The notes under the pieces: model-generated
Database searches by the model: none
What the model was told of the DNA's origin: nothing
Seen by the model: only the letters and a program-made list of their open reading frames with translations
Translations under genes and position numbers: made by a program
Shown here: one piece after another, positions 50,465 through 63,425 of the stretch
How positions within the stretch are numbered: position 1 is the stretch's first letter
Layout: every line of letters begins with the position of its first letter
NCBI GenBank assembly: GCA_907163375.1
Contig: CAJQUW010001633.1
Span: 1-64,000, forward strand
DNA length: 64,000 nucleotides
Reading direction: 5' to 3'
Source: Prostheceraeus crozeri
Lineage: Eukaryota > Platyhelminthes > Polycladida > Euryleptidae

Positions 50465-53400
50465 GTGCTCCGATTGAGCTGGAAATACACCATTTCCATG
50501 TAGAATTTGACGCTGAATCCGAATCTGGCCTCCGTTTTCCCATCCGATGCTTCGTTTTGGCTCTACAGTAGGCAGCCATCGCAAAAATTCTAACTCTGTC
50601 GTTTTTCGCCAATGTCCCAAAATCTTAAATGGCGTCTCACATCTAAACGAAGACAGATAGGAACAAGCCGATTCTTTCAGTGAATTTGTCTTACTCTTAG
50701 CTTTCAAACGAGCTATTGCACGACAAAATCCGTCCACTGGAAGCCAAAATCGAAGCGAGCTGTCCAGAGGGGGGGGGACGTCAGCGAAAATTTTTTCTCT
50801 CCGATTGACTTGAAACTCACCATACAGATAGAGAATTTCACGCTGATTCCAAATCTGAAATCCGTTTTCCCATCCGATGCTTCGTTTTGAAGCTACAGCC
50901 CAAAACGTCCGAAATTCTAACTCTGTCGTTTTTCGCCAATGTCCCAAAATCTTAAATGGCGTCTCACATCTAAACGAAGACAGATAGGAACAAGCCGATT
51001 CTTTCAGTGAATTTGTCTCACTCTTAGCTTTCAAACGAGCTATGACACGACAAAATCCGTCCACTGGAAGCCAAAATCGAAGCGAGCTGTCCAGAGGGGG
51101 GGGACGTCAGCGAAAATTTTTTCTCTCCGATGGCGTTCAAATTCACCATACCGATGCAGAATTTCACGCTGAATCCGAATCTGGCCTCCGTTTTCCTATC
51201 CGATGGTTCGTTTTGGCGCTACACACCAAAACGTCCCAAATACTAACTCTGTCGTTTTTTCGAAAAATGTTGAAAATTTTGTCTCTCCGATTGCCTTAAA
51301 AACTCACCATACAGATAGAGAATTTCACGCTGATTCCAAATCTGAAATCCGTTTTCCAATCCGATGCTTCGTTTTGAAGCTACAGCCCAAAACGTCCCAA
51401 ATTCTAACTCTGTCGTTTTTCGCCAATGTCCCAAAATCTTAAATGGCGTCTCACATCTAAACGAAGACAGATATGAACAAGCCGATTCTTTCAGTGAATT
51501 TGTCTCACTCTTAGCTTTCAAACGAGCTATGGCACGACTAAATCCGTCCACTGGAAGCCAAAATCGAAGTGAGCTGTCCAGAGGGGGGGACGTCAGCGAA
51601 ATTTTTTTCTCTCCGATGGCGTTGAAATTCACCATACCGATGCAGAATTTCACGCTGAATCCGAATCTGGCCTCCGTTTTCTCATCCGATGGTTCGTTTT
51701 GGCGCTACACACCAAAACGTCCCAAATTCTAACTCTGTCGTTTTTTCGAAAAATGTTGAAAATTTTTTCTCTCCGATTGACTTGAAACTCACCATACAGA
51801 TAGAGAATTTCACGCTGATTCCAAATCTGAAATCCGTTTTCCCATCCGATGCTTCGTTTTGAAGCTACAGCCCAAAACGTCCCAAATTCTAACTCTGTCG
51901 TTTTTCGCCAATGTCCCAAAATCTTAAATGGCGTCTCACATCTAAACGAAGACAGATAGGAACAAGCCGATTCTTTCAGTGAATTTGTCTCACTCTTAGC
52001 TTTCAAACGAGCTATTGCACGACAAAATCCGTCCACTGGAAGCCAAAATCGAAGCGAGCTGTCCAGAGGGGGGGGGACGTCAGCGAAAATTTTTTCTCTC
52101 CGATTGACTTGAAACTCACCATACAGATAGAGAATTTCACGCTGATTCCAAATCTGAAATCCGTTTTCCCATCCGATGCTTCGTTTTGAAGCTACAGCCC
52201 AAAACGTCCCAAATTCTAACTCTGTCGTTTTTCGCCAATGTCCCAAAATCTTAAATGGTGTCTCACATCTAAACGAAGACAGATAGGAACAAGCCGATTC
52301 TTTCAGTGAATTTGTCTCACTCTTAGCTTTCAAACGAGCTATGACACGACTAAATCCGTCCACTGGAAGCCAAAATCGAAGCGAGCTGTCCAGAGGGGGG
52401 GGACGTCAGCGAAAATTTTTTCTCTCCGATGGCGTTCAAATTCACCATACCGATGCAGAATTTCACGCTGAATCCGAATCTGGCCTCCGTTTTCTCATCC
52501 GATGGTTCGTTTTGGCGCTACACACCAAAACGTCCCAAATTCTAACTCTGTCGTTTTTTCGAAAAATGTTGAAAATTTTTTCTCCGATTGACTTGAAACT
52601 CACCATACAGATAGAGAATTTCACGCTGATTCCAAATCTGAAATCCGTTTTCCAATCCGATGCTTCGTTTTGAAGCTACAGCCCAAAACGTCCCAAATTC
52701 TAACTCTGTCGTTTTTCGCCAATGTCCCAAAATCTTAAATGGCGTCTCACATCTAAACGAAGACAGATAGGAACAAGCCGATTCTTTCAGTGAATTTGTC
52801 TCACTCTTAGCTTTCAAACGAGCTATGACACGACTAAATCCGTCCACTGGAAGCCAAAATCGAAGCGAGCTGTCCAGAGGGGGGGGACGTCAGCGAAAAT
52901 TTCTTCTCTCCGATGGCGTTCAAATTCACCCTACCGATGCAGAATTTCACGCTGAATCCGAATCTGGCCTCCGTTTTCTCATCCGATGGTTCGTTTGGGC
53001 GCTACACACCAAAACGTCCCAAATTCTAACTCTGTCGTTTTTTCGAAAAATGTTGAAAATTTTTCTCTCCGATTGACTTGAAACTCTCCGATTGACATGA
53101 AACTCACCATACAGATAGAGAATTTCACGCTGATTCCAAATCTGAAATCTGTTTTCCCATCCGATGCTTCGTTTTGAAGCTACAGCCCAAAACGTCCCAA
53201 ATTCTAACTCTGTCGTTTTTCGCCAATGTCCCAAAATCTTAAATGGCGTCTCACATCTAAACGAAGACAGATAGGAACAAGCCGATTCTTTCAGTGAATT
53301 TGTCTCACTCTTAGCTTTCAAACGAGCTATGACACGACAAAATCCGTCCACTGGAAGCCAAAATCGAAGCGAGCTGTCCAGAGGGGGGGGACGTCAGCGA

Positions 53401-56400
53401 AAATTTTTCTCTCCGATGGCGTTCAAATTCACCATACCGATGCAGAATTTCACGCTGAATCCGAATCTGGCCTCCGTTTTCTCATCCGATGCTTCGTTTG
53501 GGCGCTACACACCAAAACGTCCCAAATTCTAACTCTGTCGTTTTTTCGAAAAATGTTGAAAATTTTTCTCTCCGATTGACTTGAAACTCTCCGATTGACA
53601 TGAAACTCACCATACAGATAGAGAATTTCACGCTGATTCCAAATCTGAAATCTGTTTTCCCATCCGATGCTTCGTTTTGAAGCTACAGCCCAAAACGTCC
53701 CAAATTCTAACTCTGTCGTTTTTCGCCAATGTCCCAAAATCTTAAATGGCGTCTCACATCTAAACGAAGACAGATAGGAACAAGCCGATTCTTTCAGTGA
53801 ATTTGTCTCACTCTTAGCTTTCAAACGAGCTATTGCACGACAAAATCCGTCCACTGGAAGCCAAAATCGAAGCGAGCTGTCCAGAGGGGGGGGACGTCAG
53901 CGAAAATTTTTTCTCTCCGATTGACTTGAAACTCACCATACAGATAGAGAATTTCACGCTGATTCCAAATCTGAAATCCGTTTTCCCATCCGATGCTTCG
54001 TTTTGAAGCTACAGCCCAAAACGTCCCAAATTCTAACTCTGTCGTTTTTCGCCAATGTCCCAAAATCTTAAATGGCGTCTCACATCTAAACGAAGACAGA
54101 TAGGAACAAGCCGATTCTTTCACTGAATTTGTCTCACTCTTAGCTTTCAAACGAGCTATGACACGACTAAATCCGTCCACTGGAAGCCAAAATCGAAGCG
54201 AGCTGTCCAGAGGGGGGGGACGTCAGCGAAAATTTCTTCTCTCCGATGGCGTTCAAATTCACCATACCGATGCAGAATTTCACGCTGAATCCGAATCTGG
54301 CCTCCGTTTTCTCATCCGATGGTTCGTTTTGGCGCTACACACCAAAACGTCCCAAATTCTAACTCTGTCGTTTTTTCGAAAAATGTTGAAAATTTTTCTC
54401 TCCGATTGACTTGAAACTCTTCGATTGACATGAAACTCACCATACAGATAGAGAATTTCACGCTGATTCCAAATCTGAAATCCGTTTTCCAATCCGATGC
54501 TTCGTTTTGAAGCTACAGCCCAAAACGTCCCAAATTCTAACTCTGTCGTTTTTCGCCAATGTCCCAAAATCTTAAATGGCGTCTCACATCTAAACGAAGA
54601 CAGATAGGAACAAGCCGATTCTTTCACTGAATTTGTCTCACTCTTAGCTTTCAAACGAGCTATGACACGACTAAATCCGTCCACTGGAAGCCAAAATCGA
54701 AGCGAGCTGTCCAGAGGGGGGGGGACGTCAGCGAAAATTTTTTCTCTCCGATGGCGTTCAAATTCACCATACCGATGCAGAATTTCACGCTGAATCCGAA
54801 TCTGGCCTCCGTTTTCTCATCCGATGGTTCGTTTTGGCGCTACACACCAAAACGTCCCAAATTCTAACTCTGTCGTTTTTTCGAAAAATGTTGAAAATTT
54901 TTCTCTCCGATTGACTTGAAACTCTCCGATTGACATGAAACTCACCATACAGATAGAGAATTTCACGCTGATTCCAAATCTGAAATCCGTTTTCCAATCC
55001 GATGCTTCGTTTTGAAGCTACAGCCCAAAACGTCCCAAATTCTAACTCTGTCGTTTTTCGCAAATGTCCCAAAATCTTAAATGGCGTCTCACATCTAAAC
55101 GAAGACAGATAGGAACAAGCCGATTCTTTCAGTGAATTTGTCTCACTCTTAGCTTTCAAACGAGCTATGACACGACAAAATCCGTCCACTGGAAGCCAAA
55201 ATCGAAGCGAGCTGTCCAGAGGGGGGGGGGACGTCAGCGAAAATTTTTCTCTCCGATGGCGTTCAAATTCACCATACCGATGCAGAATTTCACGCTGAAT
55301 CCGAATCTGGCCTCCGTTTTCTCATCCGATGGTTCGTTTTGGCGCTACACACCAAAACGTCCCAAATTCTAACTCTGTCGTTTTTTCGAAAAATGTTGAA
55401 AATTTTTCTCTCCGATTGACTTGAAACTCTCCGATTGACATGAAACTCACCATACAGATAGAGAATTTCACGCTGATTCCAAATCTGAAATCTGTTTTCC
55501 CATCCGATGCTTCGTTTTGAAGCTACAGCCCAAAACGTCCCAAATTCTAACTCTGTCGTTTTTCGCCAATGTCCCAAAATCTTAAATGGTGTCTCACATC
55601 TAAACGAAGACAGATAGGAACAAGCCGATTCTTTCACTGAATTTGTCTCACTCTTAGCTTTCAAACGAGCTATGACACGACAAAATCCGTCCACTGGAAG
55701 CCAAAATCGAAGCGAGCTGTCCAGAGGGGGGGGGACGTCAGCGAAAATTTTTTCTCTCCGATGGCGTTCAAATTCACCCTACCGATGCAGAATTTCACGC
55801 TGAATCCGAATCTGGCCTCCGTTTTCTCATCCGATGGTTCGTTTTGGCGCTACACACCAAAACGTCCCAAATTCTAACTCTGTCGTTTTTTCGAAAAATG
55901 TTGAAAATTTTTCTCTCCGATTGACTTGAAACTCTCCGATTGACATGAAACTCACCATACAGATAGAGAATTTCGCGCTGATTCCAAATCTGAAATCTGT
56001 TTTCCCATCCGATGCTTCGTTTTGAAGCTACAGCCCAAAACGTCCCAAATTCTAACTCTGTCGTTTTTCGCCAATGTCCCAAAATCTTAAATGGCGTCTC
56101 ACATCTAAACGAAGACAGATAGGAACAAGCCGATTCTTTCAGTGAATTTGTCTTACTCTTAGCTTTCAAACGAGCTATTGCACGACAAAATCCGTCCACT
56201 GGAAGCCAAAATCGAAGCGAGCTGTCCAGAGGGGGGGGACGTCAGCGAAAATTTTTTCTCTCCGATTGACTTGAAACTCACCATACAGATAGAGAATTTC
56301 ACGCTGATTCCAAATCTGAAATCCGTTTTCCCATCCGATGCTTCGTTTTGAAGCTACAGCCCAAAACGTCCCAAATTCTAACTCTGTCGTTTTTCGCCAA

Positions 56401-59400
56401 TGTTCCAAAATCTTAAATGGCGTCTCACATCTAAACGAAGACAGATAGGAACAAGCCGATTCTTTCACTGAATTTTTCTCACTCTTAGCTTTCAAACGAG
56501 CTATGACACGACTAAATCCGTCCACTGGAAGCCAAAATCGAAGCGAGCTGTCCAGAGGGGGGGGACGTCAGCGAAAATTTTTTCTCTCCGATGGCGTTCA
56601 AATTCACCATACCGATGCAGAATTTCACGCTGAATCCGAATCTGGCCTCCGTTTTCTCATCCGATGCTTCGTTTGGGCGCTACACACCAAAACGTCCCAA
56701 ATTCTAACTCTGTCGTTTTTTCGAAAAATGTTGAAAATTTTTCTCTCCGATTGACTTGAAACTCTCCGATTGACATGAAACTCACCATACAGATAGAGAA
56801 TTTCACGCTGATTCCAAATCTGAAATCTGTTTTCCCATCCGATGCTTCGTTTTGAAGCTACAGCCCAAAACGTCCCAAATTCTAACTCTGTCGTTTTTCG
56901 CCAATGTCCCAAAATCTTAAATGGCGTCTCACATCTAAACGAAGACAGATAGGAACAAGCCGATTCTTTCACTGAATTTGTCTCACTCTTAGCTTTTAAA
57001 CGAGCTATGACACGACTAAATCCGTCCACTGGAAGCCAAAATCGAAGCGAGCTGTCCAGAGGGGGGGGGACGTCAGCGAAAATTTCTTCTCTCCGATGGC
57101 GTTCAAATTCACCATACCGATGCAGAATTTCACGCTGAATCCGAATCTGGCCTCCGTTTTCTCATCCGATGGTTCGTTTTGGCGCTACACACCAAAACGT
57201 CCCAAATTCTAACTCTGTCGTTTTTTCGAAAAATGTTGAAAATTTTTCTCTCCGATTGACTTGAAACTCTCCGATTGACATGAAACTCACCATACAGATA
57301 GAGAATTTCACGCTGATTCCAAATCTGAAATCCGTTTTCCAATCCGATGCTTCGTTTTGAAGCTACAGCCCAAAACGTCCCAAATTCTAACTCTGTCGTT
57401 TTTCGCAAATGTCCCAAAATCTTAAATGGCGTCTCACATCTAAACGAAGACAGATAGGAACAAGCCGATTCTTTCACTGAATTTGTCTCACTCTTAGCTT
57501 TCAAACGAGCTATGACACGACTAAATCCGTCCACTGGAAGCCAAAATCGAAGCGAGCTGTCCAGAGGGGGGGGACGTCAGCGAAAATTTTTTCTCTCCGA
57601 TGGCGTTCAAATTCACCCTACCGATGCAGAATTTCACGCTGAATCCGAATCTGGCCTCCGTTTTCTCATCCGATGGTTCGTTTTGGCGCTACACACCAAA
57701 ACGTCCCAAATTCTAACTCTGTCGTTTTTTCGAAAAATGTTGAAAATTTTTCTCTCCGATTGACTTGAAACTCTCCGATTGACATGAAACTCACCATACA
57801 GATAGAGAATTTCGCGCTGATTCCAAATCTGAAATCCGTTTTCCCATCCGATGCTTCGTTTTGAAGCTACAGCCCAAAACGTCCCAAATTCTAACTCTGT
57901 CGTTTTTCGCCAATGTCCCAAAATCTTAAATGGCGTCTCACATCTAAACGAAGACAGATAGGAACAAGCCGATTCTTTCAGTGAATTTGTCTTACTCTTA
58001 GCTTTCAAACGAGCTATTGCACGACAAAATCCGTCCACTGGAAGCCAAAATCGAAGCGAGCTGTCCAGAGGGGGGGGACGTCAGCGAAAATTTTTTCTCT
58101 CCGATTGACTTGAAACTCACCATACAGATAGAGAATTTCACGCTGATTCCAAATCTGAAATCCGTTTTCCAATCCGATGCTTCGTTTTGAAGCTACAGCC
58201 CAAAACGTCCCAAATTCTAACTCTGTCGTTTTTCGCCAATGTCCCAAAATCTTAAATGGTGTCTCACATCTAAACGAAGACAGATAGGAACAAGCCGATT
58301 CTTTCACTGAATTTGTCTCACTCTTAGCTTTCAAACGAGCTATGACACGACTAAATCCGTCCACTGGAAGCCAAAATCGAAGCGAGCTGTCCAGAGGGGG
58401 GGGGACGTCAGCGAAAATTTTTTCTCTCCGATTGACTTGAAACTCACCATACAGATAGAGAATTTCACGCTGATTCCAAATCTGAAATCCGTTTTCCCAT
58501 CCGATGCTTCGTTTTGAAGCTACAGCCCAAAACGTCCCAAATTCTAACTCTGTCGTTTTTCGCCAATGTCCCAAAATCTTAAATGGTGTCTCACATCTAA
58601 ACGAAGACAGATAGGAACAAGCCGATTCTTTCACTGAATTTGTCTCACTCTTAGCTTTCAAACGAGCTATGACACGACTAAATCCGTCCACTGGAAGCCA
58701 AAATCGAAGCGAGCTGTCCAGAGGGGGGGGGACGTCAGCGAAAATTTTTTCTCTCCGATGGCGTTCAAATTCACCCTACCGATGCAGAATTTCACGCTGA
58801 ATCCGAATCTGGCCTCCGTTTTCTCATCCGATGGTTCGTTTTGGCGCTACACACCAAAACGTCCCAAATTCTAACTCTGTCGTTTTTTCGAAAAATGTTG
58901 AAAATTTTTTCTCTCCGATTGACTTGAAACTCACCATACAGATAGAGAATTTCACGCTGATTCCAAATCTGAAATCCGTTTTCCAATCCGATGCTTCGTT
59001 TTGAAGCTACAGCCCAAAACGTCCCAAATTCTAACTCTGTCGTTTTTCGCCAATGTCCCAAAATCTTAAATGGTGTCTCACATCTAAACGAAGACAGATA
59101 GGAACAAGCCGATTCTTTCAGTGAATTTGTCTCACTCTTAGCTTTCAAACGAGCTATGGCACGACAAAATCCGTCCACTGGAAGCCAAAATCGAAGCGAG
59201 CTGTCCAGAGGGGGGGGACGTCAGCGAAAATTTTTTCTCTCCGATGGCGTTCAAATTCACCCTACCGATGCAGAATTTCACGCTGAATCCGAATCTGGCC
59301 TCCGTTTTCTTCCGATGGTTCGTTTTGGCGCTACACACCAAAACGTCCCAAATTCTAACTCTGTTAAAATTTTGAAGAAAAATTTTTTCTCGCCGATTGC

Positions 59401-59480
59401 CTTGAAACTCACCATACCGATGCAGAATTTTACGCTGAATCCGAATCTGGCAGCCATTTCACCATCCACGACAGCCTAGA
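50465..59480. repeat. Right array of element 3, about 9 kb of 340/505-bp units
   Basis: A long tandem array of two unit types: a long unit of 505 bp (starts spaced exactly 505 at 54,785, 55,290 and 55,795) and a short one of about 340 bp lacking an internal block. Each has a run of 7-10 G followed by GACGTCAGCG, plus AGCTTTCAAACGAGCTAT and CCGTCCACTGGAAGCC. Units are nearly identical. Both strands stay open over most units, so open frames here are not evidence of genes. The left array has only about three units. Confidence 0.9.
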
Positions 59481-59822
59481 CGGTCGCCCACGTCAACCTA
59501 GACGGTCGCCCACGTCAACCTAGACGGTCGTCCACATCAACCTAGACGGTCGCCCACGTCAACCAGGCGGTCGGACCAACTCACCCGAGTCTCACACTCT
59601 GTCGTTGCAGAAGGGGGGGGGGAGTCAGCGAACAGTTTGTGAACGTGGACCCACCTGGCCGGCACACCACGACAGACTACAACCTCTGTCGTTCCAGAGG
59701 GGGGGACGTCAGACCCGAAGCACCACGGCGGCCGACTACGACACGCTGCCGGTCCAGAGGGGGGGGACGTCAGCGATGGCGGCCATCTTGCGCTATCCAG
59801 AAGTGGAGTTTTACTTACTACT
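59480..59822. repeat. Right terminal inverted repeat of element 3
   Basis: Five 22-25-bp repeats with CCTAGACGGTCG, then blocks with CTCTGTCGTTCCAGAGG, long G-runs and GATGGCGGCCATCTTGCGC, ending TTACTTACTACT. The last 60 bases are almost identical to the right end of element 2 at 21,480-21,541. Confidence 0.8.
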
Positions 59823-60797
59823 CACAAATACGGGATATGCATACACCAAAATAGATCTAACATAGGATGTATGGAGGATATGCAATTCTTCATCAGAGAC
59901 AAACAGGCGCAAATTACGTAAAACATAAAATCGTTTGTTGGCAACTTTGATAATTTTGTCAACATGACAATGCGAAGACAGATCATCTGTAAAATTAATA
60001 CCGATTATTGCTACCGAATCAATAATATTCAAGGGGAAATTGTACAGACTGAGATTACGCAGAACTTTGCTCTTAAGACATAACATTACATTTGATTTCA
60101 TAAAATTTATTTGCATGTCTCTTCGCACCAAAACTTTACATCCATTATGACACTCTTGACGAGGCTCTCAACATTTGAAGCTTCAGAATTGATTGCAGGT
60201 ACTACTAATGTGAGATCATCGGCACACTTTACACGATATACATCAATGTCATGGTTGCATCTATAGTCCCCAAATAAAAGAGGCAAAGATAAAGGGGGCG
60301 AGACCAGTTCCCGGAGGAACGCCAGACACACACCAGAAAAAGTGGAACCAGTGCTCAATAAACGAACACAAGCAGCTACTTAAATGCCACTTAAATAATT
60401 TTAATACCACAAAAGAAAACCAGTGGGCACATCTTTATCACAAAATTTTCTCAACACTAGGTTATGATTTAACTAATCAAATGCCCTTTTAAAATCAAAG
60501 GTAATCAAAATTGAGCCACAATAGACAGGGTTATCAAAATTTTCACACAGTTTCTTCATGATGGAAAGGATGGCTGTAATGGTAGAGCCACCATTTCTGA
60601 AACAATGTTACTCAGGTCCATATACGTAACTTTAAAAAGTCGGAATACATGCGCTTTAAAACAAATTTCTGTAGCAGTTTTGCTGGTATTGTAGTTTGGG
60701 TTATTGACCTGAGTTTATCAATTCTCACTGGTGTACCTTTAGGCACGGGAGCAATAATACTGCACTTCCAATATTGTGGGAATACACGTTGATCCAT
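59823..60797 (-). mobile_element. CR1/L2-like LINE fragment
   Basis: Minus-strand coding remnants in several frames read, in LINE order: PQYWKCSIIAPVPKG with LRSITQTTIPAKLLQKFV (60,797-60,612), then YRVKCADDLTLVVPA with the RT active-site ADD (60,358-60,107), then GINFTDDLSSHCHVDKII and YVRSILVYAYPVF (60,131-59,811). It is 5' truncated near 60,797, has at least two frame changes and an internal loss, and is cut on its 3' side by element 3. The matching downstream piece seems to lie at 30,800-30,914. Confidence 0.65.
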
Positions 60798-60810
60798 AGA
60801 TGCTTGAAAT

Positions 60811-60873
60811 AGTTATCGTACGGAGGATCGTACGAGCCGCGAAGCGGCGAGTACGTCCGTTTGTACGATAACT
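60811..60873. repeat. Foldback, 63 bp, GCCGCGAAGCGGC apex
   Basis: The AGTTATCGTAC outer stem pairs with GTACGATAACT. The apex GCCGC-GAA-GCGGC is flanked by GA on each side. It lies just beyond the truncated 5' end of the LINE. Confidence 0.88.
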
Positions 60874-61404
60874 GTTTTGTCGTAGGAGTATGCTTCCCTT
60901 TTTTCCCGAAAGAAACGCTATTCTATTACATAACGCGTCGAGTCTAATGTGCTATTCATTTTAAAGTTGCAGCGGTCCATTGATGTAAAAAGGGAAACTT
61001 TCTGCGATAATGCGGCGGTCCATCAATCAGTGTCATCAGCTTGACTTTTAATATTTTATTTCAGAATGAATCGATGTGTGCTTGGTCAAATGCATCGAAG
61101 AGTGATTGGCAACATTGCAAAATAATCAGTGGTGTCATTATGAGTCAGACCCAGGAAGGCACACTGTCAAATAAGCGTGTTTCATTTCCATGTTTGAATA
61201 GTGAATATCTAACTAGCATATTTTGTACTAACTCTCCTGCAAATCTATGAGATAAATTGCCGTCGATGTGATGATAATAGACTGTCCGATAAGATAAATA
61301 AAAGCCATTGTCCAATGTCTGAAATTGTCAGAAATGATATTAAATCTATTCGTTATAAATCCATTGACAAAAAAATATTGAGAACACACAAATAAGGTGT
61401 AGGA
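60874..61404. other. Spacer without genes
   Basis: No supported gene. A plus-strand frame of 69 codons at 61,041 has no protein-like features, although a splice-acceptor-like TTTTATTTCAG precedes it. Confidence 0.45.
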
Positions 61405-62594
61405 TTATATTAAGCACAGATCAAGAAATTTCAAAACGTACATCAAGATCAAGTAAAAAGATCTGTGACCAGTACGTTCGCGAATCTGTTGTTCATCATC
61501 GTTTCTCTCATACAGAGTTGTGGCACAAGTCACTTTTCCAGAATGTCCGGTGATGATTTTTGATGATATTTTTGCTTTTTTTGCAGCTTTTGGCAAAAGT
61601 TGAGAGATACTGTGAACTCCCACTGGAGTTTCACCAAATCTTGGACGACCACACAGAGGCATCAACGGTCTTCGATAAAAATCACCTTCAGTGATCCCGC
61701 ACGCACGAAGACGCTCAAAATACAATTTCAACAGTTTATATGTAGCTACTTGGGACTCAGTATCGTAGTGTTTGATGTTCTTCTCGGCTACTTTTCGATG
61801 ACCTTTATTTGTCTTGTCAGTTTTCCCGATAAACTAGGCGAAACGACCTTCGTCGTCCTCCCCAAATTAAAATGTTCTAAGGTCAGAGTTCTATGCTCAT
61901 CTCTTGACCTTAGTCCAAAGACTTTGCAGTTGTAAAAATATACTGCCGACAGTAGTCCTTCACTCGATTTCAGGTGAAATGCGCCTGAGGACCACAATAA
62001 CTCCTCGTCGTCATTTGTAATTGGATCAGCCTGACGTTTCTGGAGGTGGACTCCCTTCTCTGTCAGTTCTTGCATCCGACGATCGATACAGCGACGCAGG
62101 AAAAAGAAGTTTGAGTCATCTTTGAAAAAATTAAGGTCGGGCCGCATACATTTGTTTCGAAAATATCTGATGATGCCACATATAATCCCGTTAATACTAT
62201 TCGCGGGATATTCTTTCCCATCTTTCCGTCGGATCTCATATACGAAGTGATATAGAGTATTCTTGAAAACGTCGCAGCTAACACCTGTCAGGTCGTCTAT
62301 CGATGGAAAGCGCTTTTCTGGGAAGGTCTCATTCCTTTTCGATAACCACTCCTCGTAAACATGCACGGCGTAGTTTGTGGCTCGTTTCGTATTAGCTGGC
62401 GTAGCTTTTGCAAGGCTGTCTTGAATATCCTGAGTGCTGACAAATTCGAAGCGTGACATCGCGGAGTTTGTCTTCCAAATGTCTTCCACTCTCTCATATA
62501 TCTCTACCTCAACAATCAAGTAAGATTGCCCATCACAGACACTGACCAATTCACAGACAGTTACAGAATAAACAAGTCTTAGATAATTACACAA
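61405..62594 (-). pseudogene. Crypton-type tyrosine recombinase fossil 2
   Basis: The N-terminal frame (62,594-61,788) has VYEEWLSKRNETFPEKRFP, YEIRRKDGKEYPANSINGI, ADPITNDDEELLWSSGAF and FGLRSRDEHR, which carries the first catalytic Arg. The next frame (61,731-61,405) has LRACGITEGDFYRRPLMPL, HSGKVTCATTLYERNDDEQ and RTGHRS. This is the DUF3504/Crypton pattern. A frame change lies between 61,731 and 61,788, and the expected catalytic Tyr region after GHRS is not conserved, so it is inactive. It is unrelated in detail to fossil 1. Confidence 0.7.
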
Positions 62595-62639
62595 TACATG
62601 TAAACGCTAAAGAGCAGATGACACTGCTCTTTTCGCTCC

Positions 62640-63425
62640 TGATATGGATTCCCTCATTCAAGCCATCAACATCTACGTCAATGAAGCTTCGAAATTGGGC
62701 CTCCAAGTCAACTACTCTAAGACAAAGTTAATGATGATAAGGAGAGCACACCCCACAGTCCATAGTGGTCAACAATCACATAGTGGAAGTTGTCCCAAAC
62801 TTCATCTATCTGGGGTCGAAGATTAGCAGGCGAGGTGGTATTGACGAAGAACTGGCTCGAAGAAGAGCTCTAGCAAATGATGTGCTCAGAAGACTTTGGA
62901 GACCTCCTTGGAGACATCGGAATATTAGCAACCGGACCAAAATGAGAATATATAACGCGAGTGTTCTTTCGGTTTTGCTTTATGGCTCCGAAACCTGGCC
63001 TCTTTCCGCAACGCAAGGTAGAAGAACTATGAGCTTTGACAACCGATGCCAACGCCGAGTACTCAACATCAGATGGCAAGAGCGTATCACCAACGACGAA
63101 CTGCGCAGGCGCACACTCCAACCGCCGTTACCACGTCTTCTAGCTCAACGGCGCATGCGTTGGCTGGGGCACATGCTCCGCATGCCTAGTGAACTGCCAA
63201 CGAAACGTGTGCTCGACTTCAATCCGACAGCGTCTGGATGGAGAAGACCTCGAGGGCGCCCACACTCACGATGGATGGACGTGGTTGTCGAAGATCTCAA
63301 TCAACTCGGTATCTCCATGGATGACGCATCGGAGTTGGCCCTGGATCGACCATCTTGGAGACGAATGGTGTCAAGAGCGGCCTCAACGCCTCACAGGCAC
63401 GAGTCATAGGCAGGTAGGCAGGCTA
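62640..63425 (+). mobile_element. LINE 3' fragment (RT C-terminal region)
   Basis: The plus strand reads KLGLQVNYSKTKLMMI (end of the RT palm), then after a one-base frame change near 62,765 VVPNFIYLGSKISRRGGIDEEL, VLLYGSETWPL, RRVLNIRWQERITNDELRRR, RRMRWLGHMLRMP and RPHSRWMDVVVEDL. This is the standard C-terminal part of many invertebrate LINEs. The 5' side is truncated at about 62,640. The long open frame suggests recent insertion. Confidence 0.75.

Larger units (their letters stand above)
30915..59822. mobile_element. Element 3: giant palindromic Polinton-related element
   Basis: Two arms in inverted orientation meet at 41,506/41,507 and extend to about 32,460 on the left and 50,465 on the right. 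They are flanked by tandem arrays and by terminal sequences in inverted orientation (30,915-31,250 and 59,480-59,822). The outer end (AGTAGTAA plus T/A-rich sequence) matches the right end of element 2, and each arm shares a three-gene module with element 2. Arms are nearly identical, with all main genes open in both. They differ by scattered substitutions and by minisatellite copy number. No capsid, integrase or polymerase gene is present. No clear target-site duplication was found. It looks whole and recent. Confidence 0.8.

Noticed and set aside
50462-59341. Many open frames of 100-237 codons in the right array, on both strands
   Set aside because: They are repeat translations. Both strands are open over the same units, and frames begin and end at repeat boundaries and indels.
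59480-59580. Regularly spaced 22-25-bp repeats, CRISPR-like at first sight
   Set aside because: The units are head-to-tail without unique spacers and have a counterpart at the other end of element 3.
30915-59822. Six-base target-site duplication for element 3
   Set aside because: The bases flanking the two ends do not match in any register tried, so none is claimed.
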